Below, piece by piece: positions 46,060-57,670 of a DNA stretch of 64,000 nucleotides. The DNA is from Jacaranda mimosifolia (taxonomy: Eukaryota > Streptophyta > Magnoliopsida > Lamiales > Bignoniaceae). A program made the translations under genes and the position numbers. The number at the start of each line of letters is the position of its first letter. Position 1 is the first letter of the stretch. Where the stretch lies: NCBI GenBank assembly GCA_018894105.1, contig CM032128.1, forward strand, positions 15,915,001-15,979,000, in the 5' to 3' direction. Under the pieces are notes generated by a model that saw only the letters and a program-made list of their open reading frames with translations, searched no databases and was not told the DNA's origin.

Positions 46060-46920
46060 AATTGCTCTCGTTGGTTGCAATTGGATCTATAAGCGAAAGC
46101 TTGGAGTAGATGGAGAAATGGTGACTTTTAAGGCGCAACTAGTGGCAAAGTGTTACACTTAAAGCCCCGGTATCAATTTCGAGGAAACCTTTTCATCGGT
46201 CGCAATGCCTAAGTCCATTCATATTTTACTTGCCATAGCCACATATTATGACTAGGAGATGTGAAAAATGGATGTGAAAATCGCTTTCGTTAATGGAGAT
46301 ATTGAAGAATAAATCTATGGAGAAACCACAAGGTTTGCCATCCAAGGGGAGTGAGCAAAAAGTTTGCAAACTCTAGATATCCATCTATGGACTCAAACAA
46401 GCATCTCGAAGTTGAAACATACGTTTTGACAAAACGGTCAAATCATTTGGCTTTGTCAAAAATATGTTTGAACTATGTGTGTATAAGAAGGCTAGTGGGA
46501 GTAGTGTATAGTTTATTGTGCTTTATGTCGATGAAATCCTTCTCATTGGGAATAAGGTAGGAATGTTAGAGTGTACTAAAGCATAGTTATATACACAATT
46601 CTCCATGAAGAATTTGGGGAAAGCATAATACGTATTGGAAATGTGTATCTATAGAGATAGATTTAAGAGGATGATGGGGTTATCCTAAACACCGTACATT
46701 GACAAGATACTAAAGAGGTTTAGTATAGAAGAATCCCAAAAGGAATTTCTTTCCATGGGACATGGAATTCGTCTCTCCAAGTCTATGGTCCCCAAGATAG
46801 AGCAAGAGAAATGAAGGATGTTTCACATACCTTATGCCTCCGCTATTGGTAGCATAATGTATGTTGTTCAATGTACAAGATCGGATGTGGCACACTCACT
46901 AAGTGTAACGAGTAGCTTCC
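46060..46920 (+). pseudogene. copia reverse transcriptase remnant
   Basis: The segment starts with text corresponding to W-K-W-I-Y-K-R-K-L-G (46078-46110), continues to MDVKIAFVNGDIEE (46270-46310; the first catalytic Asp region), then in another frame LYVDEILLIGN (46520-46555; the YVDD motif reads YVDE, a catalytic substitution), and CTRSDVAHSLSVTSSFQSNL near 46875-46930. Several stops and shifts. About 70 residues before the WKW block are missing compared with the 57671 copy's equivalent near 63780. Confidence 0.85.
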
Positions 46921-46949
46921 AATCCAATCTCGATAAGGGTCATTAGATA

Positions 46950-47503
46950 GCCATAAAAGCAATCCTTAAGTACTTGAGAAAGATTAAGGACTTATTTTTG
47001 GTATACGGCAATGGAGAATTGAAACTAAAGGGCTTTTCAAGTTTCCAATCCTATATAGATGACCTGGAATCCACCTTTGGATTTATATTTTGCCTCAATG
47101 GTGGCGTGGTGAGTTGGAAGAGTTCCAAACAAGACACCACGATCGACTTTACCATAGAGGCAGAATATATTGAGGCTTCAAAAGCTGCAAAGGAAGGTGT
47201 TTGGATGAAAAACTTCATTCAAGAGTTGAATGTAGTGCCTAGCATTGTTAAGCCAGTGGTTGTCTATTGTGACCACACCGGGGCAGCGGCACAAGCTAAA
47301 GTGCTGAGATCTCATTAGAAATTCAAGCACATTTTGAGGCGATATCATTTGATTAGGGAGATCATTGATAGAGGCGACATCTGAGCAGAGAGAGTTGCCT
47401 CAGAAGATAATATAACAAATCCACTAACAAAACCCCTAATTCAAAAGGCCTTTGAAGAACATCTTGAGAAGATAGGTCTCAAGGGCATGGGGCATTGGCT
47501 TTA
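46950..47503 (+). pseudogene. copia RNase H remnant
   Basis: The open part 46974-47318 reads KSSKQDTTIDFTIEAEYIEA, SKAAKEGVWMKNFIQELNVV and VVYCDHTGAAAQA, the conserved copia RNase H with S-T-x-E-A-E-Y. After a stop the C-terminal tail HILRRYHLIREIIDRGD and PLTKPLIQKAFEEHLEKIGL leads to the final stop near 47503. Just one or two changes interrupt it. Confidence 0.92.
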
Positions 47504-47506
47504 GGG

Positions 47507-47518
47507 CAAGTAGGAGAT
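47507..47518 (+). other. copia polypurine tract
   Basis: GCAAGTAGGAGAT lies immediately upstream of the 3' LTR start TATTGGAATAGTGCC. Purine-rich, in the position that primes plus-strand synthesis. Confidence 0.7.
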
Positions 47519-49700
47519 TATTGGAATAGTGCCTAGCAAGCCAATTAGATTGGCCTTATAAAAGCTATTTCCTTGTAAAATAGGCTTGATTGAATGATAT
47601 TTTTTTATATGGCCATCTTTATCTTATGCTCTTTATTACTTTACTTGCATTTGGATTAAGCCCCTAGATTACACATGATTATGGGACTTGGTTTGGGGAC
47701 CAAGGAATAAATCTCACATGGTTGTGATCTTAAATCTTCCAAGTCGTAGGATCTTATGAGATAGGGCATCTAAGATCCGGATAGACTTGCACTAACAATG
47801 TATAAATCCAAGAGTTGGATATTACTCCATTCCATGAGCAACCGTATGAGATATGGGTGCATATTAGTGGGTGCTTATTAGAAAACAAGGCATTGAAGGC
47901 CTACCGGAGAATTCCCTAGATAGCCGTAGTGGTAAGTCGGTAGTGGCAAGTTCTCCAGATTATGCTAGTGCATAATATTAGTCCTCTGACCTAATGACCC
48001 ATGCTAACCTTGTGTCTGGTCCTTATGTTTTGATTCTTTCTTGACCACTTAGCGGGTCTTTCGGGTTAAGGTTGGGTATGAGCTACTTGGCATGGAGATT
48101 TGTGAGATTCGAGATGGAATCAGACTTCTCGCTTTTGTGAAGGGTGAGTACATCTCCTATGTATTCTATAATGATCGATTCTAAGAAATTCTTGCACAAG
48201 GTGGTGTGATAATTTGGAAAATGAGTTTTTCAAAGATGAGGTCACACAAAGGAATCAACTATTGCGAACAGAGACATAGTATCGAGGCTATTAGAGAGTC
48301 GACAAATATTTTACCCTAGGCCTCTTTCAGGAGATAGGAGACGGAAGGACCGTATTTACATGGTAAGCATAGAGCTATAATGGTTATCCGAAACATTCAT
48401 TTCGGCCAATTAGTTGGGCTCCATGGGCTTGAGGTTGGACATCGACCATGGAGATTGGGTACTCTTCAATTAATGAGATTAATTGAATCGAGTCGATTAG
48501 TCTAAAAGTATTTTAAACTAAAATGAATATATGATATTCAAAAGTCACAAGGAGTTGTGAGCCCATTTCCAATGCATGGTAGAACCTATTGGGTCACACA
48601 CAAAAGCCAATTAGCTTCCTAATTAATGGAGAAAATTTTCTGAGTGTTAGAAAATATCTCCTAGTAGACTGATTTTAATGTATCAATTTTGAATGTCAAT
48701 TTTGGTTTGATTAATTTAAGTGTTAAATTAATCAATTAATTTAAGGAGTTAAATTAGATCAATAATTAAGGAGTTAATTATTTGGTGCCAATATGACCAT
48801 CAATTGGTCAAGCTAACTTAAAGAGTTAAGTTAACAAAATTCAAGCTTAAGAGTTGAACTTATTTGACTTAAGTGTTAAGTCAAAGGTTAATTAATTAAA
48901 TTAAAGTGTTTAATTTAATTAATGGAAAGAACACATTTTGGAGGAAAAATTCAAATGAAATGTTCATTTGAATTAGCAATTTAATTAGTTTGAAATTAGA
49001 TTTCAAATGTAATTAAGATGCACATGAAATTCAATTCAGATTTGAATTTGCATTTGCCACCTTGGCAATGGAAGTAGCCGCCCACCTTGAGGAAGGTGTG
49101 ATGCCAACTTGGAATTACACCAACCTCACCCTATATATAGATATAGTGGGTGTGAGGATGGGTCATTGCTAAAAGTGTAAAAGAATTAGATTCTTTTGCA
49201 ATTCCCTTCAAAACCTCTTGCAGGCATTGCATTCATGTGTTAAAAGCATTGTTGTCTTCTTCTTCTTCCCTACCAAAAATCAACCTCCACCATAGCATAT
49301 CTCCAGTCTTATTCCAACTTATAGACTAGAGATTTTGGAAGATTTATTTGGTGTGTGTATCATATCAATAGAGGCAAACAAGTTAGTTTGCTATGGTTTG
49401 GAGATCCACCTGTAAATAGTCCAATTTGGTGAATTTTTTGAAGGAAATCTAGAAACATTTTTTATCCAAATTTTTTGTTGTGTTTCCTCCAAGATTTTGA
49501 GAGGTTTCAGTATTTATTTCGTGAATTTTGGAGCAATTTTGATGAGGTTAAAAATTGCTTCAGTTCTGCTATACAGTTTCTAGTAGATTCTGGATTGGTG
49601 AAAGGTTCACCACTTTTCCCTTGGATTTTAGCATTTCAATGTAACACTTCATCTAAATATAGATTTTTGGCATGATTTGATCCTAATTAGCATGTAAGCA
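47519..49700 (+). repeat. 3' LTR of the copia element (2.18 kb)
   Basis: It starts TATTGGAATAGTGCCTAGCA (the G of TG is mutated) and ends 'gatcctaattagcatgtaagca'. The length agrees with the 57671-59863 LTR. A TATA-like CCCTATATATAGATATAGTG lies near 49130. The segment 48700-48920 holds several short copies of 'aaggagttaa' and 'ttaattaatt', characteristic of this family. Confidence 0.9.
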
Positions 49701-49856
49701 CTAGTTTATTAAGCTTTTGAGGTTTTTAAAATTGGATCCTAGTTCTTTACTTGTTTTCAGTTATCTATTGCCTCGCAGGCACACTTGTTTTATTCGGTAT
49801 CAGCAAGGCACTAGGAATTTATGGGCATGATCTTGTATAATTGACTAACTGATTGT

Positions 49857-50004
49857 GATAAGTTGATCTTAGCTGTTAAGCTCGAGATGTGCTGATAAGT
49901 TGATCCCGACTATTGAGCTCAAGACATGTTGATAAGTTGATCCCGACTGTTGAGCTCGGGATGTGCCGTTAAGTTGTTCCCAACTATTATGCTTAGGGCG
50001 TGCT
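49857..50004 (+). repeat. 37-bp tandem repeat, four copies
   Basis: Units start at 49857, 49894, 49931 and 49968. The consensus is GATAAGTTGATCCCGACTGT followed by TGAGCTCGGGATGTGCT. The last copy is most diverged. It lies in the right part of the chromovirus-like solo LTR. Confidence 0.92.
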
Positions 50005-50133
50005 GATATGACTGACTGACTGATTGATTGACTGACGGTTTGGTTCACTAACTCACTGACTGATTAATTGACTAACTGATCATCTGACTAAATAACTAAT
50101 CCTCTGCCTGATTACCTAACTGATTGACTGACT
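50005..50133 (+). repeat. Degenerate CTGA/ACTG tetranucleotide tract
   Basis: Directly adjoins the 37-bp array: GACTGACTGACTGATTGATT and similar runs extend to GATTGACTGACTGG at 50133. Confidence 0.85.
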
Positions 50134-50974
50134 GGTATAAGGAGAATTTGATATGCCTATTTTGTTCTAATTCATTGGATGACATATGTTACTCGGGATT
50201 GTTTTGTTTTGATTGTATTCCAATTGTTTGTAATTTCCTCATGGAGCAACAGGGATGGTGCAGTTTCTTGGTCTAGATCAGGCTGTTGTCCAAGCCAAAT
50301 GAGCCGTCTGCATTTTCTCCCGAACTGATTTGATTGAGATGGACCATTCCTCCCGAATTGATCCGATTAAGACAATCTCGAGTTGTTCGAGTCGATATTC
50401 ACAACTCCCGATCTAGTTCTTACTAATAATCTCGAATTTGTTAATGCCTATATTATGTTACATTCATGATCCAATTACATTGTTTGTTAAATTATGATCT
50501 GTTGAATTGTTTCCTTTCCAAAGAGCCCTTATGATTGTACTGATTGTTATCCCCTCCCTAAGTCTTTTGGACTTAACCCCTCATAATTCATTGATTTTCT
50601 CAGACAGGAATAGGTGGTGAACTTGAACTATAGGCTTGGATCAGCAATCACATTTTCTAATAGAAAAATGGTTGTATATGCTTGTGGGTACTTTTGGACA
50701 TTTTGTACACCTAGAAATGTTATGGTATGTTAGGTTTGAATTTAACATCTGTAGGGTGCATATATATATATCATGTTGCATATTATGAGATCAGTCATGC
50801 CATGCAAATTGCATTTTGTTAAGGTTTGTTTAGGTTGAAGCTAGTTGCTATCTTTGATAATTTTGAAAACAATTTCCGATGGGCCTAATGCTTGTATTAT
50901 GAGTTAAGATTTAAGTCTGAATTTGAGTGGCGCCTCAACTTAGGGGCTATCCCGAGAAGGGGCATTACATATAC

Positions 50975-52035
50975 ACACGCACATCAGGAGTTTATTAAGA
51001 TTCGAACTCTTGGCCTTATACTTATGTGTGTGAAGGTGAGCTACTAAGTCAATGGTCACATTGTTATTAATTAGCTAATTTAAATATATTTGACTAATTA
51101 ATCAAATTTTTTTAATAATAAAAATTATTGGAGGGAAATATTTATTTTACCTCCAAATTTGGGGTTTTCTTACTATTTTGAAGGACTTCGCTAACTATCT
51201 AAAATAAGTATTTGATTAATTGCTCAAATATTTTTAAATAATAAAAATTTGAGGGAGTTTTTTTATTTTACATCTAAATTTATTAATTAAAACAATGAGT
51301 AGTTAGGAATTTTTTGGGATGTTTTATTTGTTAATTTATGATTCAATTAATTAATTAAATAATATTATAATAAAAAATGGAAGCAAATTTTTAATTAACC
51401 TTTAATATTATTTATTAAACCTTGCTTCCAATATATTTTTTCTTATTTTTTTATTGAAAAAAAAATTGATTTAAGATTCTTAATCTTTGTTCCAGATATT
51501 CACAAGTTTTGTTTCACTTCACTAATGAAAAAGTGTGGTTAATTAATCAATTTTTTTCCTAGGGCTTATGTAAAATTGTAGATAATGTAACATATTATTC
51601 ACTTCACATAAAAATTATAGTAAATAAGTATATTTTTTTATCATAAATAAAAATATATGGTAAACCATACATTTGTAATTGCATACTACAATAGGAAAAT
51701 TTTAACAAATAGTCTTATTTTGCTATATTATTTTTAGTGAAGTAAAAGTATTGTAGCCAAAATTATATATTTTCTTGTAGTTTGCTTTAGTCATTTAGTA
51801 GTAGTTAGAACTATCGCAGATGCCTCCCTCAACTATGACAAAATGCCTGATTTTGTATAGTGTTTTCAACGTGTTTGGGAACTTGCTTTCTTATTTAATT
51901 TGTTATGAATTTAGGAACATAGTTCGTTATTTGATTTACTATTTTTTTCATATTATTTTTATGAATTTGGGAACTTAATTTGTTATTATTTTCTTAATGA
52001 TATTACTTGTATTCTTTGGGCATTTTATTGTAGAG
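50975..52035. other. No gene seen; AT-rich transposon-like DNA
   Basis: Very AT-rich. 51500-51790 contains words like 'gtggttaatt', 'tagtaaataag' and ATATTTTCTTGTAGT that resemble subterminal and terminal CACTA sequence, comparable with 40140-40520. No coding frame. Confidence 0.4.
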
Positions 52036-52039
52036 AATC

Positions 52040-52375
52040 TAGGGTTTAGTATAGAAATTAGATATAATTGTATAGAAGTTAAACATTTTGGGTATTTTGA
52101 TTGATATAATTGTAGTTTGATATTGTTTGTATAAAAGTCATAAGCATTACAATTGTATATAAATAAGATATTTTGGGCAGTTTGATTGCTATAATTGTAT
52201 TTTGAGTTTACTTTTATATTTTGGGTATTTTAATATAGAAATTTAGGCATTTTAATTGTATATAAATGAGGCAATTTAATTATAGAATTTAGGCAATTTA
52301 ATTATATAGAATTATGTATTTTAATTGTATAGAAATCAGGCATTATAACTATATTGAAATTAGGCATTAGATTGA
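52040..52375 (+). repeat. Degenerate 22-27 bp tandem repeat
   Basis: Recurring words of the type TTAGGCATTTTAATTGTATA plus GAAAT (for example near 52237, 52263, 52290 and 52330) with earlier, more diverged copies carrying ATTTTGGGTATTTTGATT. Irregular spacing. Confidence 0.65.
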
Positions 52376-53726
52376 GTTTAGAATAGGAATCTTAATTTAG
52401 GTAGAGGGTTTATATTTTTCCTATTTCATTGAAATTAGGTATGTTTATTATTTTGCTATTTTAGTTGTTTGAATAAGTTGATAAATTATTTAATTTTGAG
52501 TTTAAGGTTTTGAAGTCAATTATGGTCTAGGCATTGTATCGAATTGTTTGATTAATAAAAATTATAGTAATAATTAGTAAACTTTTTATGAATTAATAGT
52601 TTAATTAGAAAGTTGTTTGGTTTTGTTCCATATTTAATGTCATGAATTTATAACTATTTTTTTAATTTGTAATAAGTTTGTCCAATTGTTGCTTACTTTG
52701 ACTCATCCACATTATTATAGTTTTGAGGTATGCAATTCTTTTAGATTCAGTATCATTTATATTAGAAAAGGTAATGCATATGAGTAATAAGCATGCGCTA
52801 GATTGAAATTTAGATAGTATTAGTGATTTTAAGAAGGAGGATGGGATTTTAGGGAAGCGGTGGAGCCTTCCCATTTGATGATGTTGGATTATTATTTGCT
52901 TGCATGAGTGCAGAGTAATAAGGGATGTGATATGTAGTTTCTTTATAATCTTTTTATGATAAATGTTGTTGTTTCATGTGTTAGAAAAGACTTGAATTGT
53001 TATACTTGTAGGCATATCTTTGCCAAAATTTTCATTTTGGTATAATCGTTTAGAATCCCATATTAAAATTTTGATTTGGTATAGAGGGGTTAAAATTTTT
53101 AACTGGCAAATCTTTAATATGGGAGACTATGCCCAACCTTTTTTTGTTCTTTTCCATGCAATAGCCTTTTAAAAACACCCCTTTATGACTCTTAGATGGG
53201 TGTCCGCCACATAAACATTCAAGTGTTCTTTCTAAAAACTTCAAAATTTTATATTTATGAGAAATATACCTATATTCCACAAGTAATTAAGTATTTGCAT
53301 CTTTAATTTTGAGCTAGTATAGAGAATCAAGTAAAAAATAATTGAATTAGTACATGTTTCAATTATCATAAACTGAAAAAGATCTAATTTACTTAGCTCA
53401 AATAAATGACATAAACTTTATATCTGGAAAAATCTTCCACAATTACTTAATACAACACTAGTATTAAGTTAATTATTTATAGTCTTCCATTACTCTATCC
53501 TTCCCATCTTCACTCCACATCCATGACCAAGTAATTTCTAAAATAGTTAATACCATCCATAATTGAATCATCTCTTTGTCTTTCTCAGAATGTTCAAAGA
53601 TACTGACTTCTTATCTATATTTTCCCCAAACCATCATCTATCAAACAACAAGTATAACATTTCAAAGAATATTCCTATATTTAACAAACTTATAGTAATC
53701 TAAATTAGTCCTATTTACAAAATAAA
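52376..53726. other. No gene seen
   Basis: AT-rich DNA with short frames only. No structural RNA or transposon ends were recognised. Confidence 0.5.
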
Positions 53727-54818
53727 GGGTATATAGCAGATATTCCCCCAACGTATAGTATTATGTGCACTTTGCCCCACCAACTGTTGCAAATGCACTA
53801 AACGATTACCCAACTTTTGCTAAATGTATCTAAATACCTCTTTGTTCCATTTTTCAGCAGAATATTCCACTAGAGATACTAAAATACTTTGAGTATGTTG
53901 TACTTTACCTTCTCAACTTTAACAAAATATACATTTAACAATCTAATCATTCTAAAGTGTTTCACTTTCATTAAATTTTTATTGTTGTGGAATAAAGTGA
54001 AATATTTTATAAAAAATATTATCACACACTACTCACTTGTCGATATATAGACAGTTAAATTAGTTTGAGTTATCATATAATTTAAATTAATTTTATGATT
54101 ATATTTTACTTAGTTTATATGCATGCGATGATTAAAACAAATTTCAAAATTATACTCTAATTGATTTTTATATCAATGTAACGTTATGCACATTTGTTAG
54201 TAAATGATACTTAAATATTTCAATTTAAAATGAGCAATAAATGAGAGAGATAATATTGATACTAAGATCTACATTATTTGGTGTCAATATTTGTCCGACT
54301 AGCGTCACCTATCTTATTCTTGTTCAAATTAAAACACTAAACCACTTACACTTCTTAATTAAACAAGTAAGTACAAATTTATAAGTGGACCATAACCATC
54401 ATTTGGTTATAGAACCCTCAAATTAATTTTTAATTATCTTACACACATCAATTTAGGAAAAAGTTTACCATTAAGCTGGTTTATACATTCCAAATCACTC
54501 AAATTGATTAAGCTAGTGATATATTATCAATAAGTAATATATGATAGTAATTTTTGGAAAAATGTTTTAATTTACTCCACCAAAATAAGAATTTAATGCC
54601 AAGGATAATATTTTAAAGTACTTTGGATACTTAATATAATTTTTTTTAAAACATTAAGAGGCAAAGTGCAGTAACTTTTAAGTATATCGCTGGAAAGTTG
54701 GAGCATGGGGTATTTAAGCATATTTAATAAAGGTTGGGTAGTCGTTCTGCACACTTGCAATGGTTGGGGGGGAAGTGAAAATGTTCCTATATGTTGGGGG
54801 GTTGTCTTCTATTTACTC
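53727..54818. mobile_element. Small Mutator-like element with long terminal inverted repeats
   Basis: The left end GGGTATATAGCAGATATTCC and the right end (inverse GAGTAAATAGAAGACAACCC) continue into matching arms: 'ccccaac.tatag', 'cactt.cccc.ccaac..ttgcaa.tg', 'aacga.tacccaac.tt'. Arms are about 150-200 bp. The flanks CAAAATAAA (53718-53726) and TAAAATAAA (54819-54827) match 8 of 9, fitting a 9-bp target duplication. At 1092 bp with no coding frame it is a non-autonomous element. Confidence 0.85.
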
Positions 54819-54827
54819 TAAAATAAA

Positions 54828-55439
54828 AGACAAGATAGAAAAGCAAATAATAGAGATCCATTTAAAGAGATTAATAGCATTCCATCTACTCGTCATTTAT
54901 AGCACACCAATAAACATCAAGCACTAGTCTGTTGCTAACACTCAAAATTGAACTGCAGGTAATACTAATAGTATCCATTGGTTATTAGCAAACTTGAAGG
55001 TTGCAACTAGTAGAAACACCAGGATCTTGTACATAATCCTATCCACCCCAAAACAACAGACTTACCTTACCACCTTGAAAGCATACGAAACTATCTAGTA
55101 ATGAATGATATATTCTATCAAAACTTCTATCAAAATTAATGTGTGTTTGATTTAGTTATTAACTACTTTTATGTACTTCACATATGTAGTTAATTAATTT
55201 GTCATAATAATATTATTGCCTATATGTGCAATTTGTTTTTGTTTCATAGATGGTAGACCAGTCAGGTATCCGGCCCCCACTATCGATCGAGGTTTAGGTT
55301 CTAGATGAGGTAGGGGCATTTTGCCGACCTCTCAAACACACTTCTCAATCGATCAGTCTCTCACCACAATGGCTGGTTATCAGTTTATGCCTACCTCTAT
55401 GCCTTCCTCCAACACGTCTAAATGAAGATTTGCAAGGAG
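54828..55439. other. No gene recognised
   Basis: Contains a C-rich island at 55250-55430 (CCGGCCCCCACTATCGATCG; TCTCAATCGATCAGTCTCTC) that stands out from the AT-rich surroundings and may derive from a transposon gene, but no motif is recognisable. Confidence 0.35.
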
Positions 55440-56580
55440 AAGAAGTTCGAATTTTAAAAATTCAATTAAAAACATAGGAAGCTAAATATTTAATCACATT
55501 AAGTATCTCTTCCAAAGGATCATCTCATGCATCATGAATTGATTTGACTAGAAAACATACCTTTGCCTAGCACTCATTTTCTAGAATATGTTGACTTAAG
55601 GTGCAATCCAAATTACACCCCTTGAACTCTTCTAGTATTCCATTCCAAAATGGATCAACACCTCCAATGAATCTTGCCAACACCTTGGCAATGGAGAGGT
55701 ACATCACAAATTAGAAGAACAGGTGATCTTCGTCCAAAGGTATCAAAACACCAAGTGATCTTCACACTTTGAAGAAGATAGCTAGAGATGGTCTTCAAAG
55801 TTTAGAGGAAGAAGAAGGCTAAAGAGCACTTTCGTATGGAGAAGAAGACTAGAAGAAAGGGTAATTTTTGAGCTAGAATTTTGCCAACACATTGCCAAGT
55901 GATCTGAGCAAAAAGGGTGGCCACTCTACGATATTTATAACCAAAATCTAGCTCCAAAAATGTGACTCACATATAGGTACTCATATATATATATTGTGAT
56001 CACACCTTTCATCACCATGGAACATCCTCTAAGATTAAATCTAGGTGGTCCATTTAAAATAGTATAGTGTGCACCTACTACAGTAGATACCCTCTATTGT
56101 GTCACATTTCCCACACTACGGAATCTTATATATATATGTATATATTATATAAGACTCACTTCTTTCATCTTATGGAATATTTATGTACACAATATATATA
56201 TATATATATATTAGGATCACACTTTTCATCTTATGGAAATGATCCTATTGGTCCACCTAGACATGGTCTAGTGTGATCCCATCACACTAGATCATGCTCT
56301 TCTAGTCTAAATGGTCCAAAAATAGGTCCCAAATAAAATTCAATTTTAATGTCAATTTATGGTCCATAAATTTGTCTCTACAAATTCTTATCTTAATTAA
56401 ATAATCAAATTATTTAATTAAATTAATTCAATACTTGAATTAATTGTAATTGGCTTCAATTAAATAACCGAATTTATCTAATTGAATTAATTTAACTCCT
56501 TAAATTGGCGAAGCCAATTAATTCCTTCTTCTCTATCCAATTCCTTGGATAGTATTATCTAACACTTAATATCTATTGTA
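55440..56580 (-). repeat. copia-type LTR remnant, minus strand
   Basis: The composition and order of features mirror the LTRs of the copia family here, in inverse orientation: an 'aattccttcttctctatcc' / 'ttaactcctt' / 'ttaattaaat' block at 56380-56560, a TATA-like 'acgatatttataacc' near 55930, and a purine-rich GAAGAAGA transcribed-leader block. It is too diverged to align with the other LTRs by eye. Several (AT)n microsatellites interrupt it (55985, 56130 and 56192-56212). Confidence 0.4.
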
Positions 56581-56585
56581 AAGAT

Positions 56586-57670
56586 TGTAATGCCCTAAAA
56601 ATTTTGTTTCATATTTAATTGATTACTTACATTATTTTATTTCATTTTTTTTAGTATTGCAAATAAAGACATGAAATACCATTCTTTTAAGAATATATAC
56701 ATATATTAAAAATTAGAAAAGGAAAATTTAAATTCCCTTCTAATAATATAACGATAACTATATCAATAATAAATCTTTAAATCTTTAGTTATAGTAAATT
56801 TTATTATTCTAGGTTAGATTATAATATTACTAGGAGTATGAGTTATTAATTATAGGATTTGTTAAATTTTATTGAATTGAGATTAATTGCAAGTAATTAT
56901 CCTAATCTTAGAGGGAGTATAATTAGAGTCCTCTTTCGAATAAATTACTACCCCATATATATATGTATATATATAGTTCCTTGAGATAAAACCTTACTCA
57001 TATCATAAAACAAAAGAAAAATTAAAAAATAAGAGATAGAAAAATAAGAGAGAAAGAGGGTTGTCGACTGCATATTCTCAAGCAGAATATCAAGGTGAAT
57101 TTTTTTTTTCAGATCCTTACTTTGTTTCATCATTACCTACAAATCATGGTACTCCCTTACCAGAAGCCCTAGTTTCATCTGCTTACACCTCTCAGAAAAT
57201 AAAAATCCTGCCCTTCTCCTTAGGCGTTACGATAAATATGAAAAACGAGAACACTATTCGCTTCTTAAGGTAAATGAAAATGGACTCTTTAGTGTCAATT
57301 CTTCCATGGAACTTGAATTTTTTTCAAATCCCAAATTGGATATTTCATAATAGTGGGGTCTTTCAATGGGCTCGTATGCTTATCGGATGATTTATTCATG
57401 AATTCCTCGCAACCCATTATTATATGGAACTCTTCTATTCAAAATTATGTTGTTTTGCCTAAAGCCATTATTAACTCAAAATAACCCCACATTTTTGCAC
57501 TTGGATTTGGAGTTTCTAGTCATGATTGCAAAGTTTGTGAGGTTAGTTTTCTATAAAAAATTGTCTGATTTTCGTTTTAGTGTTCTGCCCGAAGTTGAGA
57601 TATTTTCCCTTAAGATAGGGATGTGGCGAAGGGTAAGGGGAGTTGATGTTAGGCTTGAAATTCTTGAATT
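56586..57670 (+). repeat. Chromovirus-like LTR, 5' part, interrupted by a copia element
   Basis: It starts TGTAATGCCCTAAAAATTTT, the typical 5' end of Del/Reina/Tekay-type LTRs, and has a TATA-like run CCCATATATATATGTATATA near 56951, followed by transcribed-leader-like sequence. At 57671 a copia LTR begins. The rest of the LTR would lie beyond the copia element, outside the window. Confidence 0.55.

Larger units (their letters stand above)
42397..49700 (+). mobile_element. Ty1/copia element with truncated 5' LTR
   Basis: 5' LTR remnant 42397-42830, leader to 43750, gag from 43751, protease, integrase, reverse transcriptase, RNase H, polypurine tract and a full 3' LTR (47519-49700). The order gag-protease-integrase-reverse transcriptase defines Ty1/copia. 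The 5' LTR stops after about 430 bp and jumps into the leader, removing about 1.7 kb of LTR, the primer-binding site and about 1 kb of leader, as judged against the 57671 copy. All genes have stops. No exact flanking duplication was found. Confidence 0.9.
40529..50969 (+). mobile_element. Chromovirus-like solo LTR, interrupted by a copia element
   Basis: It begins TGTAACACCCCTAAAATTAG at 40529 and ends GGGGCATTACA at 50969, the terminal pattern of Del/Tekay-type chromovirus LTRs (family knowledge), with TATAC duplicated at 40524-40528 and 50970-50974. Without the copia insertion (42397-49700) the LTR is about 3.1 kb. No gypsy internal region or second LTR is present, so it is a solo LTR left by recombination. 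Phrases such as TTGCCTTTTGGCACACTTGT (left part) and 'ttgcctcgcaggcacacttgt' (right part) are shared across the insertion. Confidence 0.8.

Noticed and set aside
49701..49705. CTAGT as target duplication for the copia element at 42397
   Set aside because: The bases before 42397 are GTTAT; no 5-bp match is found, so no duplication is claimed.
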